10,575 nt of DNA from Candidatus Binataceae bacterium. GTDB lineage: Bacteria > Desulfobacterota > Binatia > Binatales > Binataceae. Of this stretch, positions 1-6,114 are shown piece by piece. Location: contig JASHZA010000369.1 of assembly GCA_030042765.1 (NCBI GenBank), positions 1 to 10,575 on the forward strand, given 5' to 3'. A program made the translations under genes and the position numbers. The stretch's first letter is position 1. Every line of letters starts with the position of its first letter. The notes below the pieces were generated by a model. It worked only from the letters and a program-made list of their open reading frames with translations, was not told where the DNA came from and made no database searches.

Positions 1-351
1 CAGCACCTCGCGCAGGATTGGCACCCGGATTCCGAGGCCGCGGAAGGGGAAGGCGCCGGTCGAGACGGGAGAGAAGTTATAGCCGGCGTCGGCGCGGCGG
101 ATTTCCGCGACGGTCATTTCGCGGAAGACGCCGTCATGTGCGGCCATGCGCGTAAGGGTGTCGTCGTGAGAGACGATGACTTCGCCGTCGCGCGAGAGGT
201 GGACGTCGAGTTCGAGGTAGCGGACGCCGAGATCGGCGGCGGCCTGGAAGGCGGGGAGGGTGTTTTCGGGGAAATCGCCGGAGGCGCCGCGATGGGCGAT
301 TATGCGGGGCAGGGGAAGATCGAAGAAATCGGTTTCGCGTCGCGGGCGCAT
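1..351 (-). CDS. Glycerophosphodiester phosphodiesterase (GDPD family), N-terminal 117 residues, partial
   Basis: Reading leftward from an ATG at 351-349, an open frame runs off the left edge of the window without a stop, giving 117 residues. GDPD enzymes hydrolyse glycerophosphodiesters to glycerol-3-phosphate and an alcohol, using a metal-dependent TIM-barrel. The visible part holds the family's N-terminal motifs: HRGASGDFPENT at residues 20-31 (His20, Arg21 and the PEN segment), ELDVHLSRDG at 47-56 (metal-binding Glu47 and Asp49) and SHDDTLTR at 61-68 (His62, the expected second catalytic histidine). There is no signal peptide; the frame begins MRPRRE and reaches the first catalytic strand within 20 residues, as in cytoplasmic UgpQ-type enzymes. 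About half of a typical 230-260 residue protein is missing. It lies 116 bp downstream of the M23 gene on the same strand, so co-transcription is possible. Family assignment is secure; the exact substrate is not visible. Confidence 0.93.
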   Translation of the reverse strand, partial: MRPRRETDFFDLPLPRIIAHRGASGDFPENTLPAFQAAADLGVRYLELDVHLSRDGEVIVSHDDTLTRMAAHDGVFREMTVAEIRRADAGYNFSPVSTGAFPFRGLGIRVPILREVL

Positions 352-437
352 CGTCAAGCGGAATTATGGCGCGCGGATGGGATGGCGGCTAGTGCGGAGG
401 CGGATGAGATGTCAGGCGGCTGCTGAGCGGCGGGATG

Positions 438-454
438 GTTCCCAATGCGGGAAC
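438..454 (-). terminator. Small hairpin after the M23 gene; weak or non-canonical terminator candidate
   Basis: GTTCCC (438-443) and GGGAAC (449-454) form a perfect 6-bp stem with a 5-nt loop, beginning 13 bases past the M23 stop on the minus strand. No T-run follows in the minus direction (the next bases are CATCCCGCC), so it does not meet the rule for an intrinsic terminator. It could be an mRNA 3' stability element, a Rho-associated pause site or chance. The rest of the 352-467 gap shows no recognisable promoter or gene. Confidence 0.25.
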
Positions 455-467
455 AAGCGGCAGGAAG

Positions 468-1943
468 CTAACGGGTGACGGAGGCGCGGGCGTTGATGAG
501 CTCGTCAGTTACGCCCGCGGCATTCGGATGATGATGCGAAGCCCAGCGGACGTTCGTCCGGCGCGGCTGCGGCGCGGACGCGCCGTTATCCTGGCCGGGC
601 GAGTCGGTCAATTCGGAGGCCGCGTCGTTGGGCGTCTCCGAATGGCCGCTCAGATTGGGGAGCCGATTGAGGGCCCCGAGATAATCCTGCTTGAAACGAT
701 CGAACAGCGCGCGCATCCGCGGCGAGACGTTGTGATGGACGCCGAGGATCGCGGTCAGCGGATTGACGTAGCGGCCGTCGCGTTCGAGCCCGTAATGCAG
801 ATGAGGGCCGGTCGACAGGCCGCTGCTGCCGACGCGGCCGATGACCTCGCCCACGCGCACACGGTCGCCCGGCGCGAGTCCGACGCTGATTTGCGACAGA
901 TGCCCGTACACGCTGACAATATTGCCTTCATGCCGGATGCGGACGCATCGCCCGAGCTCGCCACACCATCCGGCGGCCTGCACCTCGCCGTCGGCGACCG
1001 CCTTGACGGGAGTGCCGTAGTGGGTCGCGAGGTCGACGCCCTCGTGGGGGCGATACTCGTGCAGAATCGGATGGTAGCGGCGCTCAGTGAAGCCGGAAGA
1101 GATGTAGTCGAAGTTGACCGGGAAGCGCAGCGTCTGCGGGCCGAGAGCGCCGCCGTTGGCGTCGTAGAGGCGCGGCTCGCCGTTCTCGTCACGGAAGGCG
1201 AAGGCGGTGAGGGTCTTGCTGCCGAAGCTGATCTTGGCAGCTTCGAGCCCGGTGACCTCACGCACACTGCCGTCGCGGCTGACCTTCTCCTGGTAAATGA
1301 GCCTGATGTCGGAGCCGCGCGGGAGGTCGGTCAGCGGATGCTTGTCGCGAAATGCGCTTTCGAGCGTGGCGACGATCGGGCGGGGCAGGGCGTTGCGGAT
1401 CGCCTCGTGTCCGAAATCCGTATTGAGGCGGAACGAGACAGCGACCGGGCGGAGCACGTAACGGATGGGCTCCTCTGACGTTCGCATCACCTGGTCGCCA
1501 AAGGTGATCTCGCTGACCTGGATGCGATCGTCGCGGTCGTACTTGAGGCCGCGGAGGTCGCCCGTCTCAGGATCCTTCAGGAGCGTCACGGAGCGTCCTG
1601 CGCCGAGGCGCGAGGTGTTGGCCTGCTTTTCAAAGAACCAGGCCCATCGTTGGGCGTCGGCGCTGCCGAGGCCGGCGTCTTCGAGGAAAGTGGTGATCGG
1701 CTCGGAGCGTTCGGTTTGGATAGTGATCGCGATCGGTTCGGGAGCAGGTGTAACGACTTGGGGCGCTTCGACGAACTGGCCGGTCACGTGACCGGCGACG
1801 TCGGGCGCGTCAATAGCCGAGACATTGTCGCGGCTGTCCGGTTCGCTGATAAAAAGGCGGATCGATGCGATTGTGGCAAAAAGAGCCACGACGATGGCCG
1901 TAATAGTCCTCGGCCAACGGCTTGCGCTGTTCCCCCGAACCAT
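468..1943 (-). CDS. Membrane-anchored M23 family metallopeptidase (LytM/MepM-like murein DD-endopeptidase)
   Basis: This 491-residue protein probably cuts peptidoglycan cross-links in the periplasm. Residues 13-32 form one hydrophobic segment after a basic start (MVRGNSASRWPR), which fits a signal anchor. Residues about 70-280 resemble the OapA/LysM-like and shielding domains of MepM/Csd3-type enzymes (RSEPITTFLEDAGL at 79-92). The peptidase domain spans about 285-400 and is complete: H300-x3-D304 (HEGVDLA), YGH at 346-348 and HLHYG at 381-385, giving zinc ligands His300, Asp304 and His383 with His348 or His381 as catalytic partner. The last 90 residues are polar, of low conservation and unassigned. 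The only two cysteines, Cys327 and Cys333, lie within the catalytic domain and could form a disulphide. The ATG at 1943 lacks a clear Shine-Dalgarno; another ATG four bases upstream is out of frame. The gene is divergent from ruvX-mltG and precedes the GDPD gene. D,D-endopeptidase specificity is inferred. Confidence 0.93.
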   Translation of the reverse strand: MVRGNSASRWPRTITAIVVALFATIASIRLFISEPDSRDNVSAIDAPDVAGHVTGQFVEAPQVVTPAPEPIAITIQTERSEPITTFLEDAGLGSADAQRWAWFFEKQANTSRLGAGRSVTLLKDPETGDLRGLKYDRDDRIQVSEITFGDQVMRTSEEPIRYVLRPVAVSFRLNTDFGHEAIRNALPRPIVATLESAFRDKHPLTDLPRGSDIRLIYQEKVSRDGSVREVTGLEAAKISFGSKTLTAFAFRDENGEPRLYDANGGALGPQTLRFPVNFDYISSGFTERRYHPILHEYRPHEGVDLATHYGTPVKAVADGEVQAAGWCGELGRCVRIRHEGNIVSVYGHLSQISVGLAPGDRVRVGEVIGRVGSSGLSTGPHLHYGLERDGRYVNPLTAILGVHHNVSPRMRALFDRFKQDYLGALNRLPNLSGHSETPNDAASELTDSPGQDNGASAPQPRRTNVRWASHHHPNAAGVTDELINARASVTR

Positions 1944-1982
1944 CCATGCTGAGCCTACGACAGCAGAGTCGGATAGGCAATG

Positions 1983-1992
1983 CCTTGCAAGG
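1983..1992. promoter_or_regulatory. 10-bp palindrome CCTTGCAAGG, possible operator
   Basis: This perfect inverted repeat lies near the middle of the divergent region. A symmetric site between two divergent genes is a usual place for a dimeric regulator. Only 10 bp are symmetric (flanking G1982 and A1993 do not pair), there is no second copy nearby, and no known regulator motif is recognised. Chance occurrence is quite possible. Confidence 0.2.
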
Positions 1993-2038
1993 AATTTCGG
2001 GCGGTTTCGCTCTCCTATTCGTGCTTTTATCCCCAGCC

Positions 2039-2068
2039 TTCCAATCGAGCGAAATTTGGACGTTAAAT
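2039..2068 (+). promoter_or_regulatory. Weak sigma-70-like promoter candidate directly ahead of ruvX
   Basis: TTCCAA (2039-2044) and TTAAAT (2063-2068) are separated by 18 bp and match the -35 and -10 consensus at 3/6 and 4/6 positions. The -10 candidate sits in the most AT-rich part of the gap. Transcription would begin about 7-10 bases further on, at or next to the ruvX start codon, giving a leaderless or nearly leaderless mRNA. That agrees with the lack of a Shine-Dalgarno before ruvX. The box matches are poor, so confidence is low. Confidence 0.25.
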
Positions 2069-2079
2069 AGTCCTACGTG

Positions 2080-2514
2080 ATGTCTATTGCTGCTATCGAC
2101 TTCGGCCGAAAATGGGTCGGGATCGCGGTAACGGGGGCGGATGGCACGGGTGCGTATCCGATCGGGACGATCAAGCGGCGTTCGCTCGCGGTCGATCTTG
2201 GAGCGATCGGCAAATTACTGGCCGAACACGAAGTGACAAGGGTGGTGATCGGATTGCCGCTCAACATGGATGGTACGGCGGGAGCGCAGGCATCGTGGGC
2301 GGAAGGGTTTGCGCGCCGACTGCATGAATTCACGGGGATTGAGGTTGAGCTTTTCGACGAGCGATTGACAAGTTTTGAGGCCCAGGAGCGGCTAAAGGCA
2401 TTGTCGCCGCGCAAGAGACAAAAGGAGCACGCGATCGACGCGGTGGCGGCGTGCGTGATTCTGGAAGGCTGGCAGCAGAAACGCGCGTCGGACGGGAGGT
2501 CTGTTACCGGCTGA
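2080..2514 (+). CDS. ruvX: RuvX/YqgF-family putative Holliday junction resolvase or pre-16S rRNA nuclease
   Basis: The 144-residue product matches the usual length and motif order of the RuvX/YqgF RNase-H-fold family. It shows IDFGRKWVGIAV at residues 6-17 (Asp7 on the first strand, with the following Gly/Arg/Lys), VVIGLPLNMDGTAG at 55-68, FDERLTSFEA at 92-101 (Glu94) and IDAVAACVIL at 119-128 (Asp120). Asp7, Glu94 and Asp120 are the expected metal-binding acidic residues. Members are nucleases implicated in 16S rRNA 5'-end maturation; the Holliday-junction role is older and less certain. GTG at 2077 and ATG at 2080 are adjacent and in frame. ATG was chosen because it gives the typical short N-terminus. 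No Shine-Dalgarno is visible (the upstream sequence is AAATAGTCCTAC). mltG follows after 48 bp, a pairing found in many bacteria, and the four genes ahead of the VWA group may share its transcript. Confidence 0.93.
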   Translation: MSIAAIDFGRKWVGIAVTGADGTGAYPIGTIKRRSLAVDLGAIGKLLAEHEVTRVVIGLPLNMDGTAGAQASWAEGFARRLHEFTGIEVELFDERLTSFEAQERLKALSPRKRQKEHAIDAVAACVILEGWQQKRASDGRSVTG

Positions 2515-2562
2515 TAGAAAATGGCGACATCCGGCGCCGTAAGCTAATCTCGATCGTGCAGC

Positions 2563-3573
2563 ATGAAGATGGTCGGGGTTACGATTGGGATCGGGATCGC
2601 GGGGTTGGCGCTGGTGTTGGCCTTCATTCTCTTTGCGCTCAAGGGGCCGGCGCGCTTTGGGCAGCCGCGAATCGTCTCGATTCGCGACGGCGAATCGCTG
2701 ACGGCGGCGGCGCGCAAATTGGAACAGGCCAGCGTGGTCCGGAGCGCGATCGTGTTTGCGATCTATGCGGAGATGACGGGACAGGCCGGGCGGATCAAGC
2801 CAGGGGATTACGCGTTCACGGGCGGCGAGCGGATTGCGGAAGTGTTGCGCCATCTGGTGAGGGGCGACTTCATGGTGGTGACGGTAACGATTCCCGAAGG
2901 CATGACGGTACATCAGATAGGAGAGCGCCTGGAGGAGGCGGGACTGGTATGCGACTGGGAATTCGACGCGGCGGCGCTTGACGGTCCGGTGGCGCGAGCG
3001 CTGGGGTTGGGGCCGCTGGGAGCGGAAGGCTTCCTGTTTCCGGCGACCTATCGATTCTCGCCGTTTGCGGGGACGAATCAGGTGCTGGAAGCGATGCTCG
3101 GGCGGTTTTACGCGATACTGACGCCGGAGGTCGAGGAGCGGATGTTCGAATTGGGCCTGAATGCGCGCGAGGTCGTCACGCTGGCGTCGATTATCGAGAA
3201 GGAGGCCAAGGTTCCGGGAGAACGGCCCACAATCGCCAGCGTATTCTATAATCGTCTAGAACTGGGGATGCCGCTTCAATCCGACCCCACGGCTCAATAT
3301 AATTTCGAGGGTGAGACGCAGCGGGCGGTATTGGCCGTGCATGCGCGGTCGGCGTTCAACACGTACGGATTTTCGGGATTGCCGCCGGGACCGATCGCCA
3401 ATCCGGGGCTGTTGTCGATACGAGCAGCGCTCTATCCAGCGCGCACCGATTACCTGTATTTTGTTGCACGCAACGATGGAACGCATATCTTCTCGCGGTC
3501 GTTCAGGGAGCATGAGCGGGCGATCGAGGAGGTAAGGCGGTCGGTCGCGCGAACGCACGGCCAGCGCGGCTGA
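2563..3573 (+). CDS. mltG: Endolytic murein transglycosylase MltG (YceG family)
   Basis: The 336-residue product is a normal-length YceG/MltG protein. This inner-membrane lytic transglycosylase cuts nascent glycan strands and so may set strand length. Residues 5-26 form one transmembrane segment. A LysM-like region follows (about 37-110, including KPGDYAFTGGERIAEVL), then the catalytic domain with TIPEGMT (109-115), EGFLFPATY (155-163), LASIIEKEA (207-215), SVFYNRL with PLQSDPT (226-243), GLPPGPIANPG (272-282) and YLYFVARNDGTHIFS (297-311). Glu212 aligns with the catalytic Glu218 of the E. coli enzyme. The ATG at 2563 is the first usable start: in-frame stops lie at 2512-2517 and at 2545. ATG 2569 is an alternative, and neither has a good Shine-Dalgarno. 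The 2515-2562 gap holds only an eight-codon ATG reading frame and a CGGCGCCG palindrome, with no evident function. The gene ends 36 bp before the next one. Confidence 0.96.
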   Translation: MKMVGVTIGIGIAGLALVLAFILFALKGPARFGQPRIVSIRDGESLTAAARKLEQASVVRSAIVFAIYAEMTGQAGRIKPGDYAFTGGERIAEVLRHLVRGDFMVVTVTIPEGMTVHQIGERLEEAGLVCDWEFDAAALDGPVARALGLGPLGAEGFLFPATYRFSPFAGTNQVLEAMLGRFYAILTPEVEERMFELGLNAREVVTLASIIEKEAKVPGERPTIASVFYNRLELGMPLQSDPTAQYNFEGETQRAVLAVHARSAFNTYGFSGLPPGPIANPGLLSIRAALYPARTDYLYFVARNDGTHIFSRSFREHERAIEEVRRSVARTHGQRG

Positions 3574-3609
3574 ATAACCGCCGGAGAATTCCTTTACCGG
3601 ATTCGCTCA

Positions 3610-5079
3610 GTGGTCAACCCTGTCGATTTAATAGGAAGATCGCGCAGCAGGATCGCGCGCCTCGCGGCTGTTGAAACCGGGCTGTATGCGGCGCTGCCCC
3701 TGATAGTGACGCTCGCGATCGCGGCGGCGATCGACGCGATCGGCGCGGTCGCATGGGAGCGCTGGGGATATACGATCGATGTGGCGCGGGTGGCAATCCT
3801 GCGGGAAGGGGCGATCGCGCTTGCGGCAGCTGAGCTTGCGGTCGTGGGCTTTTTCATCTGGCGGGCATGGCGCGCGGCCAGTGGCTTCGTCGCGGCGGCG
3901 GAACGAATCGATGAACTGGTTGCGGGTCATCAGGAAGTCGTGACGTTGGCGACATTCGCGGATCCATCCAAGCCGGTCGCGCCGGCCGAGCGTTCACCTT
4001 TGTTCCCGGTGCTGTGGCGGCGTGTCATCGGTTATCTTGAACATTTCGATCCGTCGAGGCGGTTCAGGCTCGAGCCGGCGCAGCCGCTCGTGCGGTCCTC
4101 GCTGATCGCGCTGGGAGTCGTCGTTTTACTGGCGTCGGCAGCGATCGCGATGATGCGTCCGATGACGCCGGTGCAAGTGCTGACTCGGAGCTTGCGCGAG
4201 TTCGCCAGCTCGCTTGGCAGCTCGCCGATGGGATCGGAACGCGAACTTGCGGCGGCCGCGCGCGACGTGGGGTCGGATCTTGAAAATCCGAAACTACCGC
4301 CGGAGCAGAAGCAGGCGGAGCTTCAGGCGCTCAAGCAGGACATTACAAAGTTCGAGCAACAGAAGCGCAGCGGCGCCGGCAGTGGAAATGCGGGCGGGAG
4401 CAACGGATCCGGTCAGGGTAGCGGCAGCGGCCAGGGGCAGGGGCAGGGATCGGGCAAGGGTTTGGGCGGCAGCGGGCCCGGTCAGGGCGGGGCCGGCGGC
4501 AAGGGTGACAAGACCAATAACCAGACGGTCGAACTTCGCAACGATATCTCGAAGGCGCAGGCCCAGATGGAGATGGAATCCGGCGAAGGCAAGAAGTCGC
4601 AGGTCGCCGAGCAAAAGGGCGAAAAAGGCACCGGTCTCACTCCGAAGCAAGGGGAAAATCCCAACCAGGCTGGACCGCAGAGCAAGCCGAACGGGACCGG
4701 CAATATCGAGTTGCCGAAACCGGGGAATCTGGCGCAGAGTCAGATGCCCGCGGGCGAGAAGCCGAGTGGCCGCAAGGACGACAAGGGCACCAGCGGCGAC
4801 ACGCATCTTGGCGAATTTCCCAAGGCTGCCAATTACGAGCGCTTTTACAAACTGGGCGAGAAGGGTGAACCGATAGGTATTCGCGATGCCCGCTACGTCG
4901 TGTTCAGGATGCCGACGGCGGTGGTATCAGCTGGCGGCGAGGGCAGGACGGTGGCGGACAGCTCGCGACCGTCCGCGGCTACGCCCTATACAAACGAACC
5001 GCTCAAGGAAGAGCGGCTGCCGGCGTCACCAGACGAGCAACAGCTTGTGCCGCCGCGATATCGCGATTTGATCCACTAA
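3610..5079 (+). CDS. Unrecognised membrane protein with Gly/Gln/Ser-rich central region, associated with moxR
   Basis: I do not recognise a domain in this 489-residue protein. It has two N-terminal hydrophobic segments (about 25-48 and 67-86), a soluble stretch with a helical look (90-155), a third hydrophobic segment (163-183), a charged helical or coiled-coil-like stretch (205-253, rich in Glu/Lys/Gln), a Gly/Ser/Gln low-complexity tract (254-300) and a long polar, probably disordered part to residue 400. A more ordered end follows, with NYERFYKLGEKGEPIGIRDA (408-427) and a terminal VPPRYRDLI (480-488). The final motif resembles what I recall from membrane proteins encoded beside BatA/VWA genes, but that is from memory. 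The GTG at 3610 is the earliest conventional start after an in-frame stop at 3571. GGAG at 3583-3586 is too distant to serve it, so the start is uncertain. moxR follows after 15 bp, so a role as a partner or substrate of the MoxR module is plausible. A DUF4175-like protein is one alternative. Confidence 0.82.
   Translation: MVNPVDLIGRSRSRIARLAAVETGLYAALPLIVTLAIAAAIDAIGAVAWERWGYTIDVARVAILREGAIALAAAELAVVGFFIWRAWRAASGFVAAAERIDELVAGHQEVVTLATFADPSKPVAPAERSPLFPVLWRRVIGYLEHFDPSRRFRLEPAQPLVRSSLIALGVVVLLASAAIAMMRPMTPVQVLTRSLREFASSLGSSPMGSERELAAAARDVGSDLENPKLPPEQKQAELQALKQDITKFEQQKRSGAGSGNAGGSNGSGQGSGSGQGQGQGSGKGLGGSGPGQGGAGGKGDKTNNQTVELRNDISKAQAQMEMESGEGKKSQVAEQKGEKGTGLTPKQGENPNQAGPQSKPNGTGNIELPKPGNLAQSQMPAGEKPSGRKDDKGTSGDTHLGEFPKAANYERFYKLGEKGEPIGIRDARYVVFRMPTAVVSAGGEGRTVADSSRPSAATPYTNEPLKEERLPASPDEQQLVPPRYRDLIH
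4434..4466 (+). other. Predicted G-quadruplex motif in the coding strand
   Basis: Six G-runs of three or four lie in 33 bases: 4434-4437, 4440-4443, 4446-4448, 4452-4454, 4458-4460 and 4464-4466, separated by loops of two or three bases. This meets the usual G3+N1-7 rule with runs to spare, so several alternative quadruplexes could form. The G-rich strand is the coding strand, so the structure could form in mRNA as well as in DNA. It encodes the GQGQGQGSGKGLGG part of the low-complexity tract, and codon choice for Gly and Gln is what creates the runs. Confidence 0.7.
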
Positions 5080-5083
5080 GGGC

Positions 5084-5090
5084 AAGGAGG
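5084..5090 (+). promoter_or_regulatory. Strong Shine-Dalgarno AAGGAGG for moxR
   Basis: AAGGAGG lies four bases before the ATG at 5095. It is the only near-perfect ribosome binding site in the window and fixes the moxR start. Other genes in the cluster have weak, badly spaced or no visible Shine-Dalgarno, so moxR may be translated more strongly than its neighbours. Confidence 0.85.
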
Positions 5091-5094
5091 AGCG

Positions 5095-6114
5095 ATGGGA
5101 GCGGCTGCGCAGCACCGACAGCAAATTCCACCGAACGAACGCGTCGGCGAATTTCAGAAAACCTTTGCACGTGCGGAGGCTGAGGTCGCGCGCGTAATCG
5201 TCGGCCATCGGGATGTCATTCGCAAGGTTCTGACAGCGCTGTTTGCCGGCGGCCACATCCTGATCGAGGGTGTGCCCGGACTGGGCAAGACGCTGATGGT
5301 CAAGACCGCGGCCGATGCGCTGGGTTTGAGCTTCAAGCGTATTCAGTTCACCCCGGATCTGATGCCCTCGGATATCGTCGGCACGCAGGTGCTGACGGAG
5401 AGTGAAGGCCGTCGCGAGTTCCAGTTCAAGGCGGGGCCAATCTTCGCGCACATCGTGCTCGGCGACGAAATCAACCGCGCCACACCGAAGACGCAATCCG
5501 CGGTGCTCGAGGCAATGGAGGAGCGGCAGGTCACCGTCTTCGGAACGACATACCATCTTGATCCACCGTTCTTCGTGCTGGCGACGCAGAATCCGATCGA
5601 GCTCGAAGGGACGTACCCCTTGCCCGAAGCGCAGATGGACCGCTTCCTGTTCAAGGTGGTGATGCTATCGCCCAAGCCCGAGGAGTTGCGGGAAATCCTC
5701 AACCGAACCACTGGCGCGAGCAACTACAAGACGCAATCAGTCTTCGAAGCTGCGGGCGCTCCCGAGAAGATCGAGGGACTCAAGCAATTGGTGCGCGAGG
5801 TGATGGTGGCGGAGCCGATCGAGCGTTACATCATTTCCATTGTCGGGGCCTGCACGCCGGGAGGTCCGGGCGTGCTGCCGGAGGTGTCGCAGTACCTGCG
5901 GTTTGGGCCGAGCCCGCGCGGCGCGCAGGCGCTCATTCTGGGCGCCAAGGTCAACGCGCTGCTGGACGGACGCGTCTCGGTGAGCTTCGAGGACGTCAAC
6001 GATGCGATCATCCCGGCGCTGCGTCATCGGCTATTGCGCAACTTTCAGGCCGAGGCCGAGAACGTGACCGCCGAATCGATCCTCGAGCAGGCGCTCAAAC
6101 GCCTGAAGCGTTGA
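5095..6114 (+). CDS. MoxR-family AAA+ ATPase
   Basis: The 339-residue product is a full-length MoxR AAA+ ATPase. These are cytoplasmic, usually ring-forming ATPases thought to act with VWA-domain proteins as chaperones that assemble or activate other complexes. Visible motifs are Walker A GVPGLGKT (59-66, Lys65/Thr66), Walker B IVLGDEINRA (120-129, Asp124/Glu125), sensor 1 LATQNP (162-167, Asn166), the arginine-finger region EAQMDRF (178-184, Arg183) and sensor 2 GPSPRGAQAL (271-280, Arg275). The C-terminal helical lid continues to the end. EGTYPLPEAQMDRF and the DUF58/BatA-like/VWA neighbours fit the MoxR-proper subfamily. The start is fixed by AAGGAGG four bases ahead of it. The TGA stop shares its A with the ATG of the DUF58 gene, so those two are very likely translationally coupled. 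The family is certain; the client is unknown. Confidence 0.97.
   Translation: MGAAAQHRQQIPPNERVGEFQKTFARAEAEVARVIVGHRDVIRKVLTALFAGGHILIEGVPGLGKTLMVKTAADALGLSFKRIQFTPDLMPSDIVGTQVLTESEGRREFQFKAGPIFAHIVLGDEINRATPKTQSAVLEAMEERQVTVFGTTYHLDPPFFVLATQNPIELEGTYPLPEAQMDRFLFKVVMLSPKPEELREILNRTTGASNYKTQSVFEAAGAPEKIEGLKQLVREVMVAEPIERYIISIVGACTPGGPGVLPEVSQYLRFGPSPRGAQALILGAKVNALLDGRVSVSFEDVNDAIIPALRHRLLRNFQAEAENVTAESILEQALKRLKR

Larger units (their letters stand above)
1944..2079. promoter_or_regulatory. Divergent intergenic region between the M23 gene and ruvX
   Basis: This 136-bp stretch must hold the start signals for both the leftward M23 gene and the rightward ruvX-led cluster. It is visibly more AT-rich than its flanks, mainly at 2051-2070. 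It contains a 10-bp perfect palindrome, CCTTGCAAGG (1983-1992), overlapping a small inverted repeat GGCA-A-TGCC (1976-1984). No convincing minus-strand promoter matching the sigma-70 consensus was found by eye, and no gene is present in it. The regulatory role follows from its position; the individual elements are tentative. Confidence 0.55.

Noticed and set aside
435..1478. Plus-strand open frame (347 codons) opposite the M23 gene
   Set aside because: It is antisense to the M23 catalytic domain with intact HxxxD and HLH motifs, and its own product has no recognisable domain.
4381..4500. G-rich repetitive tract considered as a tandem repeat or CRISPR-like element
   Set aside because: There is no regular unit or spacer structure. 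It is explained as Gly/Gln/Ser codons in one open frame; only the quadruplex potential is kept.
4214..4876. Second plus-strand frame (220 codons) inside the 3610-5079 gene
   Set aside because: Its product is an Arg/Ser/Ala-rich sequence typical of an out-of-frame reading of GC-rich DNA, with no start signal.
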